Source of the DNA: Saxidomus purpurata
Taxonomy: Eukaryota; Mollusca; Bivalvia; Venerida; Veneridae
Direction of reading: 5' to 3'
Assembly: GCA_022818135.1 (NCBI GenBank)
Contig: JAFMSR010000010.1
Coordinates: 16,185,222-16,249,221, forward strand
Length of the DNA stretch: 64,000 nt
The notes beneath the pieces are model-generated. The model was not told the DNA's origin. It was given only the letters and a program-made list of their open reading frames with translations, and did not search any database. Position 1 is the first letter of the stretch; every line of letters starts with the position of its first letter. The translations under genes and the position numbers were made by a program. Of the stretch, positions 37,906 to 49,548 are shown one piece after another.

Positions 37906-40900
37906 GACTGTGGTTGCAGTATCTAAGGCCATGTCTGTTCCAAAGAGCAATTTTTATGGTGGACACCAGTTGACTTATATATTGCTGTGTGAAAACAGAC
38001 ACATGGAGGGGAAATTAAACCTAAGAAAACGTTCGATCCTGAAGTGGTCACGTGGTTAATCAGTTAAAGCAGCATTTTAGAAGTTTGCCCTTGGTAACTC
38101 CGTGATAATTTGTGAAGTATTTCTTTCAAGTTCAAGAACCCTAGGACTCATGTTCATAATTAGAAATATTATATAAAATTTCTTCCGAAAGTACGTTTGA
38201 TGGAACATTATGTAAATGTTTAAGAAAACACACATTGATATTATTTATACTTGTGAAGACCTGTTAATAAAGATTGAGACAGGAAATCTTGTATCAAGCG
38301 TAGTGGCCCTTCTTTAGCATAGAACATGGAGCTAGAGGTCTGACGCTAGGAAAAGTAAATGTTCTTTATTCAAAAGAATAAAAGACTTTGGTTCAGAAGT
38401 ACATGTATGCTTTTCCTTTATATCTTCCCATTGCTTTCAAAATATTGCAATAGGTTAGACCAAATACTTTTTCCGGCTTAAGGAGTTTTGAGTGGACTAA
38501 AAACTCTGCTTTAGAATAAATTTGAATAAATAAATTTCCGGTGCATTGACAAGATTTCAAGTATAAATGAGGTATATTTCCCTTGGGAAAACTTGCGAGC
38601 TATTTAAATGTTTTGTCGACGTAATAACAGATGGGTGCGAGAAAAACTGATTGTTTTTACTCATACTAGTGAGAATGTAATGAAATACTGTTATTGTTCT
38701 GGATGTGACTTCATGATAATGAACTATTAACGATTTCGTTCATGAGACAAGCTGTTATAGACATTTGCGAGCGACTCTGAAAACGAAACGGAAACTGTAA
38801 TCGGGATGAAATGGCGGATGAGGGGGAAAATTATTCAACGTATATGGGAACACTAGTGATGCACTACGTAAGAATTCAGTGATGCAATGTATACCACGTG
38901 AATATTTAGGCAAAAGCAAATTAGTTACCCGCTTTTAAGACTTACTTAACATTAAGATACATAAGGCATATCGTCATCTTTTATACTCGTAGGATGGAAG
39001 TGAAACCAATACAGATTCATATATTATTTTGGTTACAACTATGGAAACGTTCTTATTCTGGGGATACAAATCAGTGATAAATGACTCTTAAATTCATGAT
39101 CGTCATTTGGAATGGTAAAATCTCTTTCAACAGTTGACTAAATTAACAACTCCAATGCAATATCTTGTTCTGAGACGCAAAGACATTCTTGCGTGGTGAT
39201 AGAAATGAACTGAGAGGATTTGGTTCTATTCCCTTTTTATCCGGCTAACTGACAGATCTGTCATCAGAAAGTCTAATCATGGCTGTTATTCCATTTCATT
39301 AATGAGATATTTGTGACTTTTGTCACACTTAATGAACATTGTCTGAGTTAGTTTTTTCGTAATGTTTCTGTGGTCGGAGAATGGAGATTTCACAGTTAAA
39401 AACCTTCTAAGACTGTAAAGTAATAATACAAACTCAAAACCCATGCAGACTTCATTCCCATATCAATTTCTTTGATATGAATAAGTGTTTTACAGATTTT
39501 TTAAAGCCATTAATGTCGTCTTTCTGTAATGGGACTAGTTGTACTATTGACATTATTGTAGGAGTCCGCTTGTCAGTTTGTTGGTTTTTATGTGAGCTTC
39601 ATATATCTTGATACGTTCAGAACCCATGTTTCAGTACCACCAGGTCAATGTTAAGGTTGATCTTATGGATCACCGTTTTTTCATGAAACTAAGGTAAAAT
39701 TTTCATCTTATCAAGGCGACGTACAAAATTTATATTTAAACACCGCCCGCTAAATATCAAAGGCCAAACATTGGGATTATTGTTTTTTAGGGTCCGCTCC
39801 TTATCTCCTTAACCTCTTTAAATGTTTTATGAAACTTAGTTTAATTGTTCAACTCATCAAGGGAAAGTGCAGTTAGCATATTAAAGCCCCGCTGGGTCAC
39901 ACTTTGGGGTAATTTGAAACAACTCGGTTTTTTCATTCTCATCCAAATTCTTTTAATCCCTTCAGGGATTTTCGTCTCATGAAGACAAACTAGTTGCAGT
40001 TTTCATGTTTAACCCTGCCGGATCAAGGTCAATGTTACAGGTACAGATCAAAAGCGCATGATACTTTATTTCCTATACCCCTTAAAAACTTGCATGAAGT
40101 ATTTCTCTCCTGGAGACGACTTAGGTCAATGTCACATTTAGGGGTCAGATTTCATGATACCATATATATTGCTAAAACACGCATTATTCCGTAGGTAACA
40201 AGTTTGATTGCAACTAAAAGAAACCTTAAACATATTACAACATTACAAGAAAAATCTGAAGATTCTAAAAATCTATATTTTCAATATCTTGAATGTGAAA
40301 CACAAACACTCTTGTAGCAAGTATTCAAAATCTTCATAAAAATGTTTTAAATGATGAAATTTATGTCGAATAATGTAGGGACAGTGTTGCAGGTGTTCTC
40401 ATGTGAGACATATAAGTCCCTCTTGATTATTACATTTTGACTGAAGAGTGTAAAGTGATTCTTTGTCTGTAAGTGTTCCGACTAAAACTTTTTTTACTTA
40501 AATGACATCGAGTAAAAAAGAATAATTGTTATATGCTTAAGGTTTGTCTGTCAATAGGTTTATTATTTAGATTTAAGATCAAGTAATCTGCAGAAGAAAA
40601 GCTAACACTCAGAACTTGTTCAGACTGAATTAATGCATTTATAAATGCTTATCACACGACAAGTGCTCTAAGATATTAATTCAGATAACAAATCTGAAAA
40701 GCCTTAAAGTTAAAATGTTTTTGTTTATTTTTTATGTGTTGATTTTGCGTTAGGTTTGATTGGAAGGTTTCTTATTATGAGGAGGTGTGCATGTTGCAAG
40801 CATGTTCCGATGGGAAGATATGTACTCTTAATTCTGACATTTAGTTATAATTATGTACATTTTATAGCACTTAATGTTCTTTTTTGTCCCGAGTATTTCT

Positions 40901-42307
40901 CGGGAAGCATTGATTTGAATTCAGTGAAAGTTAATAGAATGCTTCACTATCAAGAGGAATTGCACACTATTATCAACAAATTCCAGTTCAATATTTTACC
41001 GAAGTTATTGCCCTTTGATTACCGTTTCATATAGCTTTTTGGCCGCACAGCAACTACAGACTGGAATTCAAGAAATGTTATGACAAGTAGTAGATGTGCA
41101 TATTACCAACGTGTTAAGGTTCAATTATTCTTTTTTGAATAAATGCCCTTTCATAATGGCCATTTTTCACACAAAACACCTTTTTAACATGGCTCTTTTT
41201 TGCCCTATATAGTCATGAACTTTACATGCCGTATTTGTTACTTTAATAGGTAATTAAGCAGGTATAACTTTTCAAATTTTTTGGAAGTTCTTGAATTTGC
41301 AAGAAAGGATTAAGAAGCATTGCACTTTTAGAACTCCGTGTAAGAATTTAAATATTTTATGTCCTTACGCTTTATAAATTTTAGCACATAGGCTGGAGTG
41401 TTTATCGTTGATATATTTGCTTAATCCTTACAATCATGCCTTCGAATGTTTGTACTTTAAAATTCAAATATTTCATGTTATCTCACTTAATATCGTCAGC
41501 GCATTTTAGAAAATTTAACAGATGACTTTCGTACATGATTAATTAGATGCTATGTGTGTTTGAGAAAGAAGTTGAGGTAATGCAGAATTAATCCAATAAA
41601 GAATTTGATAAGCTACCGATATTTGCATGGTTCTCGCTGAAACTGTCGAATCTTACATAATTGATTGAAAATTACTTTTCCTGCGTCGTAAATTCACACA
41701 GGAATTGCTTGAAAATGATTTGCCCTAATTTTCGATTTTCAGAAATCGTACTTTACATATACAATATTACCCTTTCCTTGGAATCTAAAACATCTGAAGC
41801 ATTGAAGTTACACACATTTGTCTGCGGAAGTATTGATATACGGTAACAGGTAAATTACTAATAAGTACTTACGCTGTCATTACCAAAATCCCCGCAGTGG
41901 TTACTTCCCCTTACAGTATACAGTAACCACTGCCATCACAAACCATTTTAACAAGGTTAGAATTAAAAATCTTCAAATTTGAATTTAGCATAAGTTTTGG
42001 TACTGCTTTTGCATTAAGGTTGATTTTATAGAATATTTAACTGTCAAGACGTTAGTTTAAAACAATGATTTTATTAAACTATAGTTGTTTACATGCCGTC
42101 AAATGACATTTTCAATAAGGCAGTGATTTGAAAGCAGAGCTCACCCAATCAAATCGCTGTGATGACTTTGTAAAAATCATACACGGTCGTTGTAGCGTAA
42201 TGATTTGATTTTTGATTTGAAGCACATTTTATAAAGGTCCGTCCATTAGAGCATCTATATAAGCTTCTTTTCTTGGATGAGACCTTGGCATGTCTCCTAC
42301 TAGACAT
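37906..42307. other. No gene recognised; decayed repeats
   Basis: 39540-40200 holds old tandem-unit sequence similar to 7755-7900 and 27165-27440. 38560-38760 and 39235-39380 match old segments near 7.2 and 10.5 kb. A possible first exon, ATG at 38811 with a good context and TAC|GTAAGA at 38865, spans only 19 codons. A 12 bp perfect inverted repeat, GCAGTGGTTACT with AGTAACCACTGC, lies at 41894-41943. Confidence 0.4.
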
Positions 42308-45084
42308 TTGTTATATTTAAGCTTGATCGGGCTATTTCACAGCGGGCTTTTTACCCCGATAAATATTAATATACGACCCTTGATCGTTTTTCCCCATATC
42401 CAGCAAAGAGTTCACTAAATTAATTTGCCTTATCAATTGCAAAAGCTCTAACATCAGACAAATAACTGAAAGCAGCTTTTTCCAAAACAGAAATTAATGC
42501 TTTGATGAAGAGATACATGTGATCGAAAAAAAAACCTGAGATAGAACAATTTGAAAGTATTTCTTGCTGTACTACTTAACACATTTCATGGACACCTTTG
42601 TGCTTATAGGATAAAGAAGCTCATAAAAATGTCTTCACTAGGTCGATTTTTTCTGCACCAAATCCAAAGTATCATTTACACACCTCATGCTACAACTAGG
42701 TCAATCGCACTCACATATCTCATTGGTCACAGCAATTGACCTACGTTTTGGCAACCAGTCGAATTCACTATTTGGCTGCAGCTGACTGGAAATTGCAATC
42801 AGGTAAATCTCTCCTTTTTTGGACTCAGAAAAAAACATTTGTTAAGCATAGGTTTAGTAGACATTTGCGAGGTAAGTCGGAAGGCGATAGCGAATGGCAG
42901 ATTGTGAACATTTTATGGGGAACATCTCAAAATTATACACATTTCAAATTAGTGATTAGTTGACGTATAAAAGGTTATTTTTGCAAAGAGCATCATTTCA
43001 TAGACAAAGCATTGCACATATATTTTTATAATTGCGTACATAGTATTTAATCGATTAGAGCGATTGCTTCTTGCCTGCAAACAAGAGATGCACATACTCT
43101 AACCGTCTGGGGAAGTAATTGTCTTGGGTGCGCCAAATCAGAGCTGGTCCTCCTGCAACATTTCATTTCAAAAATGGCAAGTTCGCCCTTATGTCTTTAA
43201 CGGGCTATATACCTATTCAAGCGGTAGCACTTCCTTCTTTCTTGACCAGGTTTTCGTGGCAACTGTGTCGCAGTATAAGAAGTTATAACAGGATTTCCAT
43301 TTGGACAGATCTTGTGGAAACAAACCGCTGGGCATCATTTTGATACCCAAGGAAGCCACATTTTAGACACAGATATTCGGAGTCTGGACAGAAAAAAAAT
43401 TGAAACTCATTTACACTCAGAAGTCGATTTCTGTGCAATATTACTATAGTATATCAACTTATCGGTCTCATCTGAAAGGGAAAACTGTTGTCTGCAAGAG
43501 TAAGTCAGGATACACATCGAATCCGGCCGCTTCGTATCAAAATTCTACAAAAACCTGCAAATGTGGTCTTGCCACATCTCTCATTGACTAGTTTACATGA
43601 ACTCTTCTACTTCAACTAAACGCGTGGGGAACCAGCGCGTGTTTACAATTGCACGGTTTAAATACGGGGACGCATTTTTGCCGGTGTACAACACGTTCTG
43701 GCTCCCCGCGCCTTTAGTTGAAGTATAAAGTGAAAACGGTACCGATAAAATCACGTGAGTGATACTTTTTTATATATTTTATGATTGCGTATATAGAATT
43801 TAATGATAGGTCATAAAGTATAAAGCTAATAAGTATAAATGCGCTCTGGAGTGTTCCATATCTTACAGGGTAAAAACGAGAATTTGAAATAAGAGTTTCA
43901 ATTGTTTTTTTTTCTGTCAATACCCCAAGTATCTATGATTTTAGATACCGAATTCTGCCAGTGTTATCTATAATTTACTTTATTGAATCCATTTATGTCA
44001 CGCCTATGTTTTGCACGCAAATATCGTGCGGATTGTTTTGACAGTCTAAAACGTAATACTGTAAACAGTATAATTATGTTGGCAAATAAAATTCACAATA
44101 TGATATTAAATAATTTTCATGTCTGATGAAAGAATCTTGATATTCAGTCAGTTTGATGAGAAATTAATCATATATAAAATAAGTATATAGCCGTTATAGA
44201 CAAAGGGCAAACATGCCATATTGTGACATGAAGTATTGCAGAAGCATCAGCTTGGTTTGGGCGCACCCAAGACAATTACTTACCCAGACGGTTAGAGTAT
44301 GTGCATCTCTTGTTTTCAGGCAAAAAGAAATCGGTTTAATCATTTAAATTCTATTTACGCAATTAAAAAATATATTTGCAATTATGTGTCTCCGAAATGA
44401 TGCTCTTTGCAAAAATAATGTTTTATAAGACAACTGATCACTAATTTTAAATGTGTATAATTTTGAGATGTTCCCCATAAAATGTTCACACTCTGCCATT
44501 TACTATCGCCTTCCGACTTACCTCGCAAATGTCTACTAAACCTATGCTTAACAAATGTTTTTTTCTGAGTCCAAAAAAGGAGAGATTTACCTGATTGCAA
44601 TTTCCAGTCAGCTGCAGCCAAATAGTGAATTCGACTGGTTGCCAAAACGTAGGCAATTGCTGTGACCAATGAGATATGTGAGTGCGATTGACCTAGTTGT
44701 AGCATGAGGTGTGTAAATGATACTTTGGATTTGGTGCAGAAAAAATCGACCTAGTGAAGACATTTTTATGAGCTTCTTTATCCTATAAGCACAAAGGTGT
44801 CCATGAAATGTGTTAAGTAGTACAGCAAGAAATACTTTCAAATTGTTCTATCTCAGGTTTTTTTTTCGATCACATGTATCTCTTCATCAAAGCATTAATT
44901 TCTGTTTTGGAAAAAGCTGCTTTCAGTTATTTGTCTGATGTTAGAGCTTTTGCAATTGATAAGGCAAATTAATTTAGTGAACTCTTTGCTGGATATGGGG
45001 AAAAACGATCAAGGGTCGTATATTAATATTTATCGGGGTAAAAAGCCCGCTGTGAAATAGCCCGATCAAGCTTAAATATAACAA
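42308..45084. mobile_element. Long-inverted-arm element, about 2.8 kb
   Basis: The left arm (42308 to about 43219) and the right arm (about 44177-45084) are inverted copies. They are close to identical over the outer 700 bp and more diverged inward. Both outer ends read TTGTTATATTTAAGC. Each arm carries the same short frame (MKVFLAVLLNTFHGHLC start). The spacer of about 0.95 kb holds a 114 bp foldback and an open frame at 43400-43591 with KTCKCGLATSLID at its end, but no recognisable transposase. No target-site duplication could be fixed. It is most like a foldback or long-TIR DNA transposon that lost its enzyme. Confidence 0.8.
43610..43723. mobile_element. 114 bp foldback MITE with TA duplication
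   Basis: Termini CTTCAACTAAACGCGTGG and the inverted CTTCAACTAAAGGCGCGG, continuing into about 34 bp of imperfect inverted repeat rich in GC. It is flanked by TA at 43608-43609 and 43724-43725. It is nested in the spacer of the long-inverted-arm element. The TA target fits a Tc1/mariner-type mobiliser. Confidence 0.75.
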
Positions 45085-45114
45085 TAGAAAAAAACATTCA
45101 AGCTCGACTGACAC

Positions 45115-45455
45115 AAATTGCCAGAGTGAGCTATTAGGATTGCTCACCGTCCGTCGTACGTTGTACGTCGTACGTTCACATTTTCCTCCAGACAACATCT
45201 CCTCTGAAACCACTACGCCTATGTTAAAACTAAGCTGAGACGTTCTTTGCATGAAACACTATCATAGTAATGCCATACAATGCAGAACTTTGGTTGCCAT
45301 GAACTCTTCTTGTCTAGAATCACTAGGCCAAGAGCTTAGATATTTAGAATAAAGATCTATGTAGTGGACCTCTATGAAGAGTATCTAAAATCAAAATCCC
45401 TATGTTAAAATTTACCCAGGTGAGTGATATAGGGTCATCTTAACCCTCTTGTTTA
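45115..45455 (+). mobile_element. Family F5 fragment (single-unit)
   Basis: Decayed hairpin (ccagagtgagctattagg then attgctcacc), leader ccgtccgtcgtacg, one unit with gacaacatctcctctgaaaccac and ctaggccaagagcttag, then CCAGGTGAGTGATATAGGG and CCCTCTTGTTT. Both ends can be recognised, so this is a short but near-complete member. Confidence 0.75.
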
Positions 45456-45920
45456 TATAACTTTTCTTCATTAGTTAACAGAATTGCGGCTCCATCCGTC
45501 ATAAAGTGTAAACATGAAGGACAGAAAAACAATTTTACAATTTCAGCACGTAGATCAATATGATCCACAGTCTTCATATGATCATCACAGATCATGTTAC
45601 AGTGACCTGAACTTTGACAATAATTTCAACTCAATAACTTGAGATCCATATGACCCCTAGTCTTAAACTTTATGTGATGATTGATATTATAAAGTAGATG
45701 AATCCTATAGTGTTTGGGTCAGAGGTCAAAAGTTAAGGTTATAATGACTTATACATTAAATTAACCGCTGTGGCTATGTAGTAGGGGAGACATCAAGACG
45801 TTAAGATCTATCTATAAATCTATTGTTTGTTTAATATCCGTATCTATATTGATAATGAACCTTTAAGGTAAAAGGTCTGTTATCATTATAACTTATGCAA
45901 GCTAAAGGAGTAGCATTTAT
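45456..45920. other. No gene recognised; old repeat relic
   Basis: Contains ggtcagaggtcaaaagttaagg and similar phrases of a decayed tandem-unit element (about 45600-45750). Nothing coding. Confidence 0.35.
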
Positions 45921-47741
45921 TATACCCCCCGAACACAAAGTGTAAGGGGGTATACTGGATTCAGCTTGTCTGTCCGTCTGTCTGTCGTCTGTAGACGGAA
46001 TCTTGTGGACACTAGATCTCCAATACCCCTGGTCAGAATTTAATGATACTTCACACAAGTGATAAGTACAATGCCTAGTTGTGCATGGTCCATGTTTCGG
46101 GTCTCTAGGTCAAAGGTCAAGGTCACAGGGGCTCGGGATAGTAAAATCTTGTGAACGCTAAATCTCCAAACCCCTGGTCAGAATTTGTTGATACTTGTAC
46201 AATGCCTAAAGTTTGTTCCATTCCACTTTGGACCCCGAACTTTGACCTGAACTGGAAAAAACCTAAGCGGTTTTCGAATACATTTTACCTGTATTTTGAT
46301 CTACAAAATAGTCATCCTCGGGAATTTTAAGCCTTTTTGAAACAATCACGTCATTTTGAAAAGATGCAGGATTTTTATTTTTCTATGGAGACTCGCCATT
46401 GTTTACATTGGATGCCATTGACGTTTACTCTTCCGTTACAGAGAAGTTACGCCAAAGATCACGTGTTTTTCACTAAAATGTTAGGGGGACATTTCAATAT
46501 TACAATCAGATGCATGGTTATTAGACTAATAATGAGCTATATAATAACAAAAGTAATGCTTAAATGTACAAAAAATGTTGAAAATCTAATTATATCTAGA
46601 ATAAAAAAAGATTTACCTAATAATTCCTGCTTTCAAATGATTCCTAGCCTAGGATAATGTCGTACTGACAGTCCGTCACTGGTCACGCATTTCAGATCTA
46701 TTCCAGTCCATGAGTCATGATAGCACTCAGTGAAACATTTTCTATATAGAAAAATCTTAGGCAGTTGTTGAATTTCAGGAGAAGTAGCATAACATGCAAG
46801 TGAAACACGCCTTCATTTAAACAGTGGCCCAACATTCATGTCACAGTATAACGCTAAACACTCCGTATTCCATTCTAAATTATTCATTTTCCTTCAGGCA
46901 GTAATGACCTTGATCTATTGATCATAATACTGTACTGGACTTTCAGATTTTGCGGATTTTTAGTAAAATATAATGGAAAAATAAAAAAATGCCTGGAGAT
47001 ATTAAATTTCCAGATACAAAAATGCTAAAAAGAGCAAAAATACATGCAGTGGCGACAAGAAACCAGTGGTCCAAAATTAAGTGGAACATACTTTAGTTGT
47101 GCATGGTCCAGGTTTTGGGTCTCTATGTCAAAGGTCAAGGTCACAGGGGCTGGAGATCGTAAAATCTTGCGGACGCTAAATCTCCAAGACCCTGGTCAGA
47201 ATTCAATGATACTTCACACAAGTGATAAGTACAATGCCTAGTTGTGCATTGTTCACGTTTTGGGTCTAAAGGTCAAAGGTCAGGGTCACAGGGGCTCGAG
47301 ATGGTAAAATATTGTGGACGCTAAATCTCCAAAACCGCTAGTCAGATTTTAATGATACTTCACACAAGTGATAAGTACAATGCCTAGTTGTGCATGGTCT
47401 AGGTTACGGTTATTTAAGTCAAAGGTCAAGGTTGAGGGGCTCGAGATGGTAATATCTTGTGGACGCTAAATCTCCAAAATTCAAAAAGTGATAAGCAACA
47501 TGCCTAGTTGTGCATGGTCCATGTTTCGGGTTACTAGATCAAAGGTCACAGGGGCTTAAGATAGTAAAATCTTGTGCGCGTTTAATCTCCAAACCCGCAG
47601 ATCAGAATTTGTTGATACTTCACAGAAGCCTTAATTTTTGCAGGTCTAATAATTAAAGCATCAAATATTACATTAATTTTAAATACTGTGTCAGTGGGGT
47701 GTCCGGGGGTATTCATCACTTTCAGTGATAGTTTTAGTTTT
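45921..47741 (+). mobile_element. Tandem-unit element, family F1, copy 2 (interrupted)
   Basis: 5' hairpin TATACCCCC/GGGGGTATA with inner ACAC/GTGT (45921-45954), leader gtctgtccgtctgtctgtcg, then units of about 146 bp (tgcctagttgtgcatggtcc, aatctccaa). The 3' part has GTGTCCGGGGGTAT complementing the 5' arm (47699-47712), hairpin ATCACTTTCAGTGAT at 47715-47729, then AGTTTTAGTTTT. It is split at 46208/47094 by an 885 bp transposon. This copy defines both ends of F1. Confidence 0.87.
46209..47093. mobile_element. 885 bp terminal-inverted-repeat element, TA target
   Basis: Inserted in an F1 unit whose phrase caatgccta|gttgtgc is split exactly at TA; the TA is present on both sides (46207-46208 and 47094-47095). 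Ends AAGTTTGTTCCATTCC and the inverted AAGTATGTTCCACTTA match at about 23 of 29 positions (counting one flanking A). TA duplication plus TIRs points to the Tc1/mariner superfamily (inference). The longest frame, 46337-46657 on plus (106 codons), has no visible DDE/D signature, so the element looks non-autonomous. Confidence 0.85.
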
Positions 47742-48610
47742 CGTCATTCTAATCATATTCTGTTTTGTTATCACCGTATTGGTCAAATATGAAAAGGGGG
47801 TAATACAACTGTGAAAAACTTAGTTAAACATAACTAGTAAAAGTCAACAACCCTTCCAGTAAATCACTGAAAGTTATGATTATAAAATTGTAAGATAATA
47901 AGGGTTTATGCTAAATACAACATTCTAATCATTTTATACAATTAGCGTCGCATATTCACGTTTATACACACTGCCAGATATGTGATTAGTGTCACAAACT
48001 CGGATCTAAATGACCCGCTAATTGGTTCATCAGGCCCGATTCTTTAATTTCATTGATTGCTATCACTTGTCAAATATGGTAATTATAACCATTCGATGTT
48101 GTTCTGATAACATATGTGATGTGATAATGCCCACATAGGTGTCTCAAATGCATTTATAATATAGCTATCAATGTTTATCTGAATATTCTTTAGTATTTGT
48201 GCATTAAAAGACAGCATCAAACTTTCTGTATCAGATGAAATAAGCCGTATTTCTATCAGTGGAAAAAATAGATCCACATTGCTGACGTAAAATAAATTTT
48301 GTTTACTTGCCGTCATATTTCGTGTTATGTCACATTTGAAGACAAGTGAATAGTATGTCTTTTTCGCATTAGACAGATAATTTACAGTTTGCATTTATTT
48401 TTTCCTGCTGTTGTTTGTTTATATACGGAATACATAAGTGACGTTATGGACGACATATGTGTGCAAGTCGTGACACGAATAAACGCGTTATATTGACTTA
48501 ATGCCATTAATGACACACGTTAGCATTTGTATAAACATTTAAATAACAACCAGTCAAGTTGCGTTATAAACGGAATACCAAAACAGTAGGTTGATTTGCG
48601 AATGAATTGA
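47742..48610. other. No gene recognised
   Basis: AT-rich. A 103-codon minus frame at 48083-48394 is the longest, has ordinary AT-biased composition and no recognisable motif. Confidence 0.4.
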
Positions 48611-48796
48611 CTGTATAGTGTAGGATCATACTCCATTCTCTTCTTGTCGTATAATCCGGAATGTACAGCCAACTCAAAAGAATCGATCCTGCAGATCAAT
48701 CGACTGTTTCAATGCTTCATGCGTATCAACGGGGATACCGTTTGGACCGAAAGTGATAAACGTGACGTTTTTTGCAGAACGTTTCCTTCAATATTC
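48611..48796 (+). CDS. Candidate exon truncated by an F11 fragment
   Basis: The frame is open from 48611, with a possible acceptor GTGTAG|GA at 48622-48623. It runs through a GC-richer stretch reading PECTANSKESILQINRLFQ and NGDTVWTESDKRDVFCRTF, then passes into the F11 repeat at about 48797, where any further codons are repeat-derived. Balanced composition with charged and aromatic residues makes it one of the better candidates. No family recognised. It may be an exon whose downstream part was cut off by the insertion, or chance. Confidence 0.28.
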
Positions 48797-48960
48797 ATTT
48801 TTATGCACCCGAAGGATGGCATATTAAAATCGCACCGTCTGTCCGCCCGCCCTTACATTTTTTCGTGTCCGGGCTGTATTTTTGTCATGCATTAAATGAT
48901 TTTAAAATAACTTGGCACATATGTTCAGCACATCAAGACGACATCGTAAATCATGTGTCT
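48797..48960 (+). mobile_element. Family F11 fragment
   Basis: Starts ttatgcacccgaaggatggcatatt, leader gtccgcccgccc, then one unit to cacatcaagacgac. The 3' end is lost near 48950. This is the 5' end only. Confidence 0.75.
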
Positions 48961-49548
48961 AAGAGTATTGCGTCGTTCATTTTCTAAATCTGAAGTATGA
49001 TTCAAATGACCTTTCGCCTAGTTCTGTTTAGATATCCGCAGAGCAAATATCATATAATATAAAAGATACACAATCAATTGAGTCGTATATGATTGCCACA
49101 GCTTCACATTGCAGTGTTTGGAAGCAGAATGGCGACAGAAAAGTACCATAATAGAACTAGCCAACAGCCACCTGATGATTTTGTCACATACATTCAATTT
49201 GTGCCTATGTTCCCCGGCTGATCATTTCCGTTGTCATTTGAGAAATCAGTAATTGAATTTTTCATGGAACCCATTTTCTATAAACAGCACTGCAGGAGAA
49301 AAAAAGGTGATTATCACAACAATTACTGTTTTCCCCATGGCATATTTAGAATGGAGACATAGCGTGGGAACGGATTTCCGAATGGTCATAAAATGGAAGG
49401 ACATTGATACTTGATTAAAGAGTATCTGAAGAGATGTTATGCGGATGTGTTTATTAAAGTACAAAAATGCGCACTGTCAATTAGACTCTGAATTTACCTG
49501 GTTAACAAGAGCTTATTATTCCCCGCCGAAAGCTGTGGGATACTATTT
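48961..49548. other. No gene supported
   Basis: Around 49090-49250 all three plus frames stay open for 25-45 codons over slightly GC-rich sequence (for example ATG at 49132, MATEKYHNRTSQQPPDD). This ambiguity shows how easily chance frames look coding here, so none is called. Confidence 0.35.

Larger units (their letters stand above)
35960..42200 (+). repeat. Segmental duplication, copy C
   Basis: Blocks at 35960-36120 and 41880-42180 match, in the same order and strand, 52345-52490 and 53715-54770 (copy D). The space between is about 5.7 kb here and 1.3 kb in D; F11/F13 insertions account for part of it. No reading frame is shared. Confidence 0.55.

Noticed and set aside
38811..38867. First-exon-like ATG with GTAAGA donor
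   Set aside because: Only 19 codons; no second exon found.
42551..44841. MKVFLAVLL-type frames in both inverted arms, one extended to 107 codons
   Set aside because: Identical because the arms are identical; no transposase or other motif; not called as genes, although a short arm-encoded peptide cannot be excluded.
49090..49260. GC-richer stretch open in three frames
   Set aside because: Open in all frames, so no frame preference supports coding.
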